From: Candidatus Gastranaerophilales bacterium
GTDB taxonomy: Bacteria > Cyanobacteriota > Vampirovibrionia > Gastranaerophilales > UBA9971
DNA: 11,486 nt
Reading direction: 5' to 3'
NCBI GenBank assembly: GCA_028277195.1
Contig: JANQGS010000150.1
Span: 1 to 11,486, forward strand
The notes beneath the pieces were generated by a model. The model saw nothing but the letters and a program-made list of their open reading frames with translations, did no database searches and was not told the DNA's origin. Numbering within the stretch: position 1 is the stretch's first letter; every line of letters begins with the position of its first letter. Shown in pieces: positions 1 to 6,000 of the stretch. Position numbers and translations under genes: made by a program.

Positions 1-187
1 ACCTCAATCAGGGCGGGAGGGTGGGCCGATTTTGAAGAATTTTAATTTTTGGGGTGCTAGGTTGTTACTTTTCCAAATTTTTGTAACAAAACATTTAAAA
101 TATTAAAATATACCAAATATTTCGTTTTTATATATATGTAGGAAATAAAAAGGATTAAAAACAAAAGTTAAGCCGGGGATATTTATA
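1..187. other. AT-rich flank without a recognisable gene
   Basis: No open reading frame here has recognisable protein content. The first 45 bases are GC-richer and open in frame 1 until a TAA at 43-45, so they could be the last codons of a plus-strand gene lying to the left, but 14 codons are too few to say. The rest is very AT-rich, with runs of A and T typical of an intergenic region. I see no tRNA, CRISPR repeat or convincing promoter pair. Confidence 0.4.
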
Positions 188-224
188 AAAAAGGCTGCCT
201 GAAAGTAAAATTCCGGCGGCCTTT
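187..224 (-). terminator. Rho-independent terminator of the pgmB-like gene
   Basis: On the minus strand a 10-bp stem is formed by 215-224 and 190-199 with a single internal mismatch and a 15-base loop, and it runs directly into TTTTTT-AT. The stem overlaps the pgmB stop codon at 223-225, so the terminator is embedded in the end of the gene. GC-rich stem plus U-run is the classical intrinsic terminator form. Confidence 0.75.
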
Positions 225-882
225 ATAACTTAACTTGCGTAAGCAGTTCATTTAAATTGTTAAACCTTAAATAGGGTTTTTGCCCCGCAAAACGTTCTTT
301 TGGCCCTATTGCAACAGGAAAAAAACCGCCTGCAGCAGCAGCCTCAATGCCTGAGGGGGCATCTTCCACCACCGCGCAATCGGAAGGAGGCAGGCCGAGT
401 TTTCCGGCGGCTTTCAGGAAAATTTCCGGGTCAGGCTTGGCTTTTTTTATTTCAGTGCCGTCAACCACAGCGTCGAGTTTATCGGATATTCCCAGCTTTT
501 CAATTACCGGGCGGGCGTTTTTACTGCTTGAGGCTATTGCTGTCCTGGCTCCCTTTCCCTTAAGTGTATCAAGCAGTTCTTTTGCCCCGTTTGTCAGATT
601 TTCAGGCGTTAAATACTCCAGGCTTTCCCTGTAATAATCGTTTTTTTTGTCCATTAATGCCTGAATTTCCTGCTCTATATAGCTTTTATCCGTATTCATA
701 AGTATTAATTCCAGTGACCTGCGCCGGGAAACACCCCGCAGCCTGTCAGGCAGTGTTTCATCAAACTGAATCCCCTCTTCCCTGGCTATTTTCCTCCATG
801 CGCTCTCATGCAGGACCGAGGTGTCGGTTATGACACCGTCCAGGTCAAAAATAAAACCTTTTATTCCTTTTATCATGTTCAC
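223..882 (-). CDS. pgmB: HAD-family beta-phosphoglucomutase
   Basis: Predicted to interconvert beta-glucose 1-phosphate and glucose 6-phosphate through a phospho-aspartate, in the cytoplasm, linking maltose or trehalose breakdown to glycolysis. The 219 residues match the usual length of this HAD subfamily. Visible motifs: DLDGVITDT with nucleophile D13 and acid/base D15, H25 in the cap, the cap motif RGVSR at 49-53, motif II ASSS at 117-120, the lysine motif KKAKPDP (K149), and the metal-binding VVEDAPSG (E173, D174). Spacing agrees closely with the Lactococcus enzyme (D8, D10, R49, S114, K145, E169, D170). The start at 882 is GTG. An ATG two codons in, at 876, is equally possible, and neither has a clear Shine-Dalgarno sequence. 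It is a single-gene unit, divergent from nth and ending in its own terminator. A related sugar-phosphate phosphatase of the same family is the main alternative. Confidence 0.85.
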   Translation of the reverse strand: MNMIKGIKGFIFDLDGVITDTSVLHESAWRKIAREEGIQFDETLPDRLRGVSRRRSLELILMNTDKSYIEQEIQALMDKKNDYYRESLEYLTPENLTNGAKELLDTLKGKGARTAIASSSKNARPVIEKLGISDKLDAVVDGTEIKKAKPDPEIFLKAAGKLGLPPSDCAVVEDAPSGIEAAAAGGFFPVAIGPKERFAGQKPYLRFNNLNELLTQVKL

Positions 883-929
883 AATATAATGTTAATTAAT
901 AGCTGATTCCATTACATAACAGGGCAGAA
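883..929. promoter_or_regulatory. Divergent intergenic region, possible -10 box for nth
   Basis: This 47-bp AT-rich gap separates divergently transcribed pgmB and nth, so promoters for both must lie in or beside it. A TATAAT sits at 885-890 on the plus strand, at a workable distance from the nth ATG at 930, but no good -35 box stands about 17 bases upstream. No operator-like palindrome stands out. Confidence 0.25.
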
Positions 930-1559
930 ATGAAAAAAGTTAATATGGAAAAAATACTTTCTATACTCGAAAATTACTACTCAACAGACCCGATGCTGGA
1001 CAGTTATGCCGGAAATCCCTATAAAGCCCTTATTTCCTGTATTTTAAGCCTGAGAACAAGGGATGAAACAACTTACCCGATTGCAGAAAAGTTATTTGCT
1101 TTTGCTGATAACCCTGAAGCCATGGCCGAACTGCCTTATAACTCCCTGTGCAAAATCATCGGGTCAATAAACTACTATAAAACCAAGGCAGAAAACATAC
1201 AGCTCATCTCAAGAATACTTACAGAAAAATATAACGGTAAAGTCCCCGATAAGATGGATGAACTGCTTTCCCTGAGGGGTGTTGGCCGAAAAACCGCCAA
1301 TATCGTACTCTCTGTAGGGTTTAAAAAGCCTGCGATTGCCGTGGATACCCACGTACACCGCATTACTAACCGCCTGGGCTACGTTAAGACAAAAACCCCC
1401 GAGCAAACTGAATTTGAGTTGAGGAAAAAACTGCCGCAAAAATTATGGAGGCAAATAAACCGCCTGCTTGTGCTGCACGGCAAGACGATTTGCAAGCCAA
1501 TAGGGCCTTTATGCAATTCCTGTCCTGTAATTGATTTTTGTAACCGGATTATAATATAG
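930..1559 (+). CDS. nth: Endonuclease III (DNA glycosylase / AP lyase)
   Basis: Base-excision repair enzyme that removes oxidised pyrimidines and cleaves the abasic site. At 209 residues it has the usual bacterial Nth length. The helix-hairpin-helix LRGVGRKTAN at 115-124 carries the catalytic lysine K121. The following VDTHVHRITNR segment carries the catalytic aspartate D139. The C-terminal [4Fe-4S] cluster ligands are complete: C188, C195, C198 and C204 (spacing 6, 2, 5). A lysine at 121 together with this short length argues for Nth and against MutY. The ATG at 930 follows AGGG at 921-924. Nth heads a same-strand set with the MerR-like gene (36-bp gap) and the CCA-type gene, so all three may be co-transcribed, although I see no functional link between them. 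Confidence 0.95.
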   Translation: MKKVNMEKILSILENYYSTDPMLDSYAGNPYKALISCILSLRTRDETTYPIAEKLFAFADNPEAMAELPYNSLCKIIGSINYYKTKAENIQLISRILTEKYNGKVPDKMDELLSLRGVGRKTANIVLSVGFKKPAIAVDTHVHRITNRLGYVKTKTPEQTEFELRKKLPQKLWRQINRLLVLHGKTICKPIGPLCNSCPVIDFCNRIII

Positions 1560-1595
1560 TATTATCTATAACTAAAAATAAACGGAACAGGGCTT

Positions 1596-2183
1596 ATGTA
1601 TACAAGAGAACAGCTTTTCGAAAGAATAAATCCCCCGGTTATACCGGATACCGGGGATTTTACAGGATTTTTAAAGTCCTGGCGCATTGACCCCATATAT
1701 GAAGACGATGAAAATAATGAATATTATGATGAAATGGCTATCTCAAAGCTAAAGCATGCCCTTAAACTCAAAGAACAGGGTAAAAACGATGAGGAGATAT
1801 CTTCCATCGTCAATAACGGCATAATAAATCCCATAAATGCGCCCTCTGTGAGAAATACCCGGGTAAAAACCGAAAATACCCCCAATGGCAGGAATGAATT
1901 GAATAATGTAACCATTGACGTTACCTCACAGACCCTTTCCCTTCTTGCAGAGTCTATAGCCCAGAAAATAACCGGTGAAATAACCGAGAAAATAAAAAAT
2001 TCCGACATTTTTGAACCCGTAATGGACTCAGCCAAGGTAAAAAGGGATAACGAAATATTATCAAAGCAGGTTGGACAGCTCCTTGAGGAGAATAAAAAGC
2101 TCATAGCAAGGAATAATATGCTTCAAAAAGAAAACGCCAAGTTCAGGCATTTAGTCGGGCATTTATACGTAAAGCAGCAGTAA
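1596..2183 (+). CDS. MerR-like helix-turn-helix protein with C-terminal coiled coil
   Basis: The function is unknown; it is probably a DNA-binding protein. Residues 1-72 read like a MerR-type winged helix: a first helix with TREQLFERI, a tryptophan at 29 followed by an x-D-P turn, tyrosines at 43-44, and then a second helix pair ending in LKEQGKNDEEI (58-68), which matches the usual 'lkeqGmsleeI' pattern. Residues about 75-110 are Asn/Thr/Pro-rich and probably a flexible linker. Residues about 145-188 are a strongly predicted coiled coil (LSKQVGQLLEENKKLIARNN and onward), suitable for dimerisation. There is no cysteine cluster or drug-binding domain, so it is not a metal-sensing MerR. AGGG lies at 1589-1592 before the ATG. 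The next gene begins 6 bases after its stop, implying coupled translation. Alternatives are a chromosome-organising or division-linked protein, or a phage-type regulator. Confidence 0.6.
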   Translation: MYTREQLFERINPPVIPDTGDFTGFLKSWRIDPIYEDDENNEYYDEMAISKLKHALKLKEQGKNDEEISSIVNNGIINPINAPSVRNTRVKTENTPNGRNELNNVTIDVTSQTLSLLAESIAQKITGEITEKIKNSDIFEPVMDSAKVKRDNEILSKQVGQLLEENKKLIARNNMLQKENAKFRHLVGHLYVKQQ

Positions 2184-2189
2184 AAAGCG

Positions 2190-3446
2190 ATGACAAAACG
2201 CTTCCTGACAGGTGAATATAACCGCAATATCCCGGATGCCGTTAAAAAAGCCCTGTTATTTTGTTCTGAAACAGCAGGCAAGGCGGGTATACCGATTTTT
2301 TTAATAGGCGGGATTGTCAGGGATATTGTTATTAACCAGAAGAACTTTGACGTTGACATAACCGTGCAGGGAAACGCCATAGAGTTTGCCGGGCTCGTCC
2401 GGGATTCATACCCCGGGATATGCGAGCTCAGGGAAACCCACCAGCCCTTTAAAACCGCCAAAATATGCTTCAACATAGACAATGAATGGGTGAAAACAGA
2501 CCTTGCCAGCACCCGAAAAGAGTCATACCCTTATCCCGGGAGCCTTCCTGAAGTTGAGGAGATAGGATGCGAGCTGTATGAGGACGTTATAAGGCGTGAT
2601 TTTACAATAAACGCAATGGCGCTGTCGCTTAACCGGGGGAATTTTTGTGAACTGGTTGATTGCTTAAACGGCTATGAGGACTTAGGGCGGGGGATTATCC
2701 GGGTACTGCACCCCAACAGCTTTATTGACGACCCCACAAGAATAATCCGCGCACTGAAATTCAGCGTAAGATTGGGCTATAAGCTCGATAAGAAAACCCA
2801 TGCCCTTATGCGGCAGTGCCTGGACTCGGGCAGGTTTGATAACTTTGCGGGCGAAAGAGTGAAACTCGAGTTGAAACAAGCCCTTAATCTTAACAGGGCG
2901 GAGTGTTTGACCCGGTTTATAAATGAAAATATATACAGGTTAATAGATACAGATATTTCGCATTTTGAAAATGCTGGTATTATCAAAAAAATCGTTAATG
3001 AATACAGGGATTTCCTTGGCACAGAAGATAATACCTGGCTAATTTACCTGTCTGCAATCCTGGAAAACCCCGAAACAATGGAAAACCTTTATATGTCGGG
3101 AAAAGAGCAGGCTATTGTGCTCGGGGCAGCGGCTCTTAACGAAAAAAAGGATTTATTGATTAATGCTTTGACACGTTTTGAGATTTACGAATTTTTTGAA
3201 AATTCAGAGCCTGAGTCCATTCTCGGGTTTCTTGCGAAAAATCCCGGGCTGGAGGATAAAGCCGGGCTTTATTTAAGTGAATTAAGGCATACAACCCTGC
3301 ACATAAGCGGAGATAGCCTTATAGATATGGGCTTGCGGCCAGGCCCGGATTTTGGCAGGCTGCTCAGGGAAACCCTGAAGGCAAAGGTTAACGGGGAGAT
3401 TTCCACGCTTGAAGAGGAGATTGGTTTTGTAAAGTTAAAGATTTAA
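2190..3446 (+). CDS. cca: CCA-adding tRNA nucleotidyltransferase / poly(A) polymerase family (class II)
   Basis: Adds nucleotides to RNA 3' ends without a template, most likely all or part of the CCA of tRNA. Class II nucleotidyltransferase motifs are clear: GGIVRD at 40-45, the metal-binding pair D54 and D56 (FDVDI), D104 (VKTDLAST), RRDFTINAMA at 135-144, and DDPTRIIRA at 180-188 followed by the RNA-binding region through about 235. The C-terminus has the conserved ISGDSLIDMGLRPGP block (372-386) seen in bacterial CCA enzymes. No HD phosphohydrolase domain is recognisable. At 418 residues it is within the family range. Sequence alone does not separate CCA-adding, CC-adding, A-adding and poly(A) polymerase activities, so the symbol is provisional. 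The start has no good Shine-Dalgarno and sits 6 bases after the previous stop, so coupled translation is likely. Its stop codon overlaps that of the convergent SLH gene. Confidence 0.85.
   Translation: MTKRFLTGEYNRNIPDAVKKALLFCSETAGKAGIPIFLIGGIVRDIVINQKNFDVDITVQGNAIEFAGLVRDSYPGICELRETHQPFKTAKICFNIDNEWVKTDLASTRKESYPYPGSLPEVEEIGCELYEDVIRRDFTINAMALSLNRGNFCELVDCLNGYEDLGRGIIRVLHPNSFIDDPTRIIRALKFSVRLGYKLDKKTHALMRQCLDSGRFDNFAGERVKLELKQALNLNRAECLTRFINENIYRLIDTDISHFENAGIIKKIVNEYRDFLGTEDNTWLIYLSAILENPETMENLYMSGKEQAIVLGAAALNEKKDLLINALTRFEIYEFFENSEPESILGFLAKNPGLEDKAGLYLSELRHTTLHISGDSLIDMGLRPGPDFGRLLRETLKAKVNGEISTLEEEIGFVKLKI
3443..3446. other. Overlapping convergent stop codons (TTAA)
   Basis: The TAA of the plus-strand CCA-type gene and the TAA of the minus-strand SLH gene share the palindrome TTAA. 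There is no intergenic DNA, so any terminator for either transcript must lie inside the opposing gene. I saw no classical one nearby. Confidence 0.9.
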
Positions 3447-4609
3447 GGCCGGGGATTTATTATCATAGTCTTTGCGGTATCAATCCTCACAGGCTCTGTG
3501 AGCTCTATGAATATTACGTCACCCTTGTTGAGGACGATTTTTTTGCCTTTAAACACTGCCCTGAATATCTTTGAGAAAAAGCCCGGCTTTTCCTCACTCC
3601 AGGACATTGCAGCCCTGAATTCCGAGGACCGGCCTTCCTCCGTAATGGCCCTTTTAGCGTCAATGTCCATTTTAGCGTTTCTTATAAAGTATTTTGCCTT
3701 TTTAATATTGACGATTTCCCCGGCAATGTTCGTTCCAGCCGGTATTAAAAGGTAACTTTTATCTGTTACGTAATTGTCCAGGGTTCTAACCACGCAAAGC
3801 TGGTTTAGCAGGACGTTCTGGCTATTAACCGCTTCTTCCGCGAGGACCCCGCTGATTATTGTACCTGCGGGCACTACCGCAATAAAGCCGTTTTGCTCCA
3901 TTTCAACATTTTCAATCTTAATGCCGACGGCTGTTCTCGGGGTAAAGACCTCGGCCAGTTTCCTGTTCGGGTGCAGGAGGGCCTGTTCTCTCATATTAAA
4001 GAGCATTACCGCCATTTCAGCCCTTGTTATAAGGTTTTCAGGATAAAAAAACTTTTCGGCAGAGGGCCTGTTAGCTATTAAGTGATATTTTTGAGCCTTT
4101 CCTGCCGCTATAATGTCTTTTGCGGGAATCATCCCCGCGTCCTTGTAGACGCTTAAATAATTCCTGGCGATTGGCTCTGTGACTTCCCCGGCATCTACGG
4201 CGGATATAACGATTGTGACAGCCTCAGCCCTTTTAAGGTTCTCGTCAGGCTTGAAATAACCGTCCGGATAACCCTTTAAAAGCTCAAAATCAGAGGCTTT
4301 CTGTATCATTTCATAGGCCCAGTGCCCTTCCGGCACATCCTTATAGTAATAAACCCGTTCATTCTTATAATTCTCCTGCCACAGGGCCTTGATAACCATT
4401 GTGACAAACTCGGCCTTGGACACGGGCCTGTCAGGTTTATACGTCCCGTCGGGATAACCCGCGACCACACCGTCCCGGGCAAGGGCACCGATTTCCTTCC
4501 CGGCCCAGCAGTCTGTGCCTAAATCACTAAATTCCCTTGCAAACGCATTATTAAGGGTTAAAAACAAAATAATCAAAGTTAAGCCAATCTTACCCCGCAA
4601 TTTTTTCAT
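3443..4609 (-). CDS. Exported SLH-domain protein with beta-rich C-terminal domain
   Basis: Probably an envelope-anchored protein. Residues 1-24 form a typical signal peptide (KKLRGK, a hydrophobic core, then AFA before the predicted cut). Three SLH domains follow at about 27-75, 89-138 and 155-207. The first two have the GYPDGxxKPD core, while the third is divergent but ends in the expected ITRAEMAVML. SLH domains bind pyruvylated cell-wall polymer or peptidoglycan. Residues about 225-388 are beta-rich and contain the repeated phrases VPAGTIISGV (246-255) and IPAGTNIAGE (289-298), a pattern reminiscent of the VirB10/TrbI barrel and of 'IPAGT' surface modules. That resemblance is from memory, and the exact family is unknown. 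Its ATG overlaps the stop of the Clp_N gene as ATGA, with a strong GAGGAG upstream, so the two are co-translated. The stop overlaps the convergent CCA gene. Confidence 0.85.
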   Translation of the reverse strand: MKKLRGKIGLTLIILFLTLNNAFAREFSDLGTDCWAGKEIGALARDGVVAGYPDGTYKPDRPVSKAEFVTMVIKALWQENYKNERVYYYKDVPEGHWAYEMIQKASDFELLKGYPDGYFKPDENLKRAEAVTIVISAVDAGEVTEPIARNYLSVYKDAGMIPAKDIIAAGKAQKYHLIANRPSAEKFFYPENLITRAEMAVMLFNMREQALLHPNRKLAEVFTPRTAVGIKIENVEMEQNGFIAVVPAGTIISGVLAEEAVNSQNVLLNQLCVVRTLDNYVTDKSYLLIPAGTNIAGEIVNIKKAKYFIRNAKMDIDAKRAITEEGRSSEFRAAMSWSEEKPGFFSKIFRAVFKGKKIVLNKGDVIFIELTEPVRIDTAKTMIINPRP

Positions 4610-5982
4610 ACAATCTCTCCTCTAAGTTCGTTAATTATGCCCTGCCTGATTTCAAGGGTATCAACCCCGAGGTTTTCGAGCACTTTCAGGGCTATGGAAT
4701 CCTTTTCCCCTGTTATTCCCAGCAGTAAGTGCTCTGAGCCTACTTTTTGCCTTTTATTCTTTTTCGCCTTACTCCAGGCAGCCGCAATAACCTTCCTGGC
4801 CCTGGGAGTAAACACCATTTCCTTGCTCTCGGAATAATGCGGGCTGTATCCCGTGAATTTTTCAACCTCTATTCGCGTGTCTTTCAGGGTTACGCCGAGA
4901 TTTCTAAGCACACATGCCCCTATGCCCGTGCCTTCTCCCAGTATTCCAAGCAGGAGCTGCTCAGTACCCAGTATGTTTACTTCCATCCTGCCGGCTTCCT
5001 CTTTTGCCAGTCTTATGATAGTAAGGATTTCAGGTTTTTCCCGCTGAATCGGGCTTATTATTTTTTTTGACAGGCTCTCAATATCAATGCCCAGCTCCCT
5101 GAAAACCCTGCACGCTACTCCCCTGTCTTCCCTGAGTATGCCAAGAAGGACATGCTCGGGCTTTATATAGGTTGAGCCGAATTCCTTTGCAATGTCAAAT
5201 GCCGAATGCATTGCACTGTAAGCCCTGGGGGTAAATTCAGGCTCATGCTCGTTATACTCGTCCTTTCTCGAGTTTATTTCCCGCAGTTTTTTATCGAATT
5301 TCCCGGCATCAATACCCTCGCTATGCAATATTTCCAGAATCCAGGAATCCTTATTTTCCAGCATGCCCATAACGAGCTGTTCTGTACCGTACGCTTCGTG
5401 GCTTGAATTTTCCAGCCCGGCTCGTGCCGTTTCCATTACCTTTCTCAGTTGCTCCTCCTCAAAAAGAAGGTTTTTATCAATGGTGCGGGTAATTATACCC
5501 GTTGAAGCAGGGCTCTCCTCCGGGTGCACGGAGGGCTTGATTGCTTTGTTCGCTATTTTTTCAACGGTATTTTTTATTTTTTCAAGGTCTACGTTTAACT
5601 GGGTCAGCAAATCAGCTACGGAAGACCCTTTTTCCCTTAACATGCTTAAAAACAGGTTTTCGGGCGTAACATAGTATGTTCCTGTGGACTGCGCTTCGTA
5701 CCAGGCTTCCCTGAGTATTTTCTTAACCGCGGGGCTAAAACTCATTGTTTCAACGGGGGTATGCCTGTTAAGCCCGTTTCCCCGCCTGCCCCTGACGGCT
5801 TTTCTAAGAAGCCCCGTTTCAATGCCCGCGGCTTTCAGCAGCTTGGCGGAAATGCCCGAGCCTTCCCTTATTATCCCCAGCAGGATATGTTCAGGATAGA
5901 GTTTTTCATGTTCGGATAAAAAGGCTTCTTCCTGGGCAAAAAGAATTACATTAATTGCTTTTTCCGTATATCTTTCTATCAA
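4606..5982 (-). CDS. Stand-alone protein of three tandem double Clp_N domains, no ATPase
   Basis: A 458-residue protein built only from Clp_N half-repeats. The signature helices begin at residues 29 (YPEHILLGI), 106 (TPENLFLSM), 199 (GTEQLVMGM), 274 (KPEHVLLGI), 339 (GTEQLLLGI) and 415 (GSEHLLLGI), and each aligns over 35 residues without gaps. Within pairs the spacing is 77, 75 and 76 residues, the spacing of the double N-domain of ClpC, so there are three full domains. No Walker A or B motif or other AAA+ sequence follows, so it cannot unfold proteins itself. In ClpC this domain binds adaptors and arginine-phosphorylated substrates. The conserved glutamate is kept in all six (E31, E108, E201, E276, E341, E417). 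The start at 5982 is TTG, chosen because LIERYTEKAINVILFAQEEA lines up with the normal ClpC N-terminus. AAAAGGA lies 12 bases upstream. A role as adaptor, scaffold or decoy for a Clp protease is inferred. Confidence 0.85.
   Translation of the reverse strand: MIERYTEKAINVILFAQEEAFLSEHEKLYPEHILLGIIREGSGISAKLLKAAGIETGLLRKAVRGRRGNGLNRHTPVETMSFSPAVKKILREAWYEAQSTGTYYVTPENLFLSMLREKGSSVADLLTQLNVDLEKIKNTVEKIANKAIKPSVHPEESPASTGIITRTIDKNLLFEEEQLRKVMETARAGLENSSHEAYGTEQLVMGMLENKDSWILEILHSEGIDAGKFDKKLREINSRKDEYNEHEPEFTPRAYSAMHSAFDIAKEFGSTYIKPEHVLLGILREDRGVACRVFRELGIDIESLSKKIISPIQREKPEILTIIRLAKEEAGRMEVNILGTEQLLLGILGEGTGIGACVLRNLGVTLKDTRIEVEKFTGYSPHYSESKEMVFTPRARKVIAAAWSKAKKNKRQKVGSEHLLLGITGEKDSIALKVLENLGVDTLEIRQGIINELRGEIV
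4617..4622 (-). promoter_or_regulatory. Shine-Dalgarno of the SLH gene inside the upstream gene
   Basis: GAGGAG lies 7 bases before the SLH ATG at 4609 and inside the last codons of the Clp_N gene. It fixes the SLH start, and with the ATGA stop/start overlap at 4606-4609 it indicates coupled translation of the two proteins. Confidence 0.85.
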
Positions 5983-6000
5983 GTTTTTTGTTGTCCTTTT

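Noticed and set aside
168..186. Similarity of the 168-186 stretch to the end of the SLH gene (3443-3463)
   Set aside because: Only about 16 of 20 bases match in simple A/T- and GGGG-containing sequence, with no flanking likeness; probably chance.
930..1559. nth gene as mutY
   Set aside because: It has the catalytic lysine of bifunctional glycosylases, is only 209 residues long, and lacks the MutY C-terminal domain.
3258..3270. Small hairpin AAAGC-CGG-GCTTT as terminator
   Set aside because: It lies inside the CCA-type coding sequence, has a 5-bp stem, and is followed by only a short, mixed T/A stretch.
3498..5899. Plus-strand open frames opposite the SLH and Clp_N genes
   Set aside because: They are antisense shadows with no recognisable domains, while the minus-strand frames carry clear SLH and Clp_N motifs.
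4606..5982. Clp_N protein as a frameshifted ClpC
   Set aside because: The reading frame closes with an ATGA overlap and a strong Shine-Dalgarno for the next gene, and no AAA+ sequence is present in neighbouring frames.
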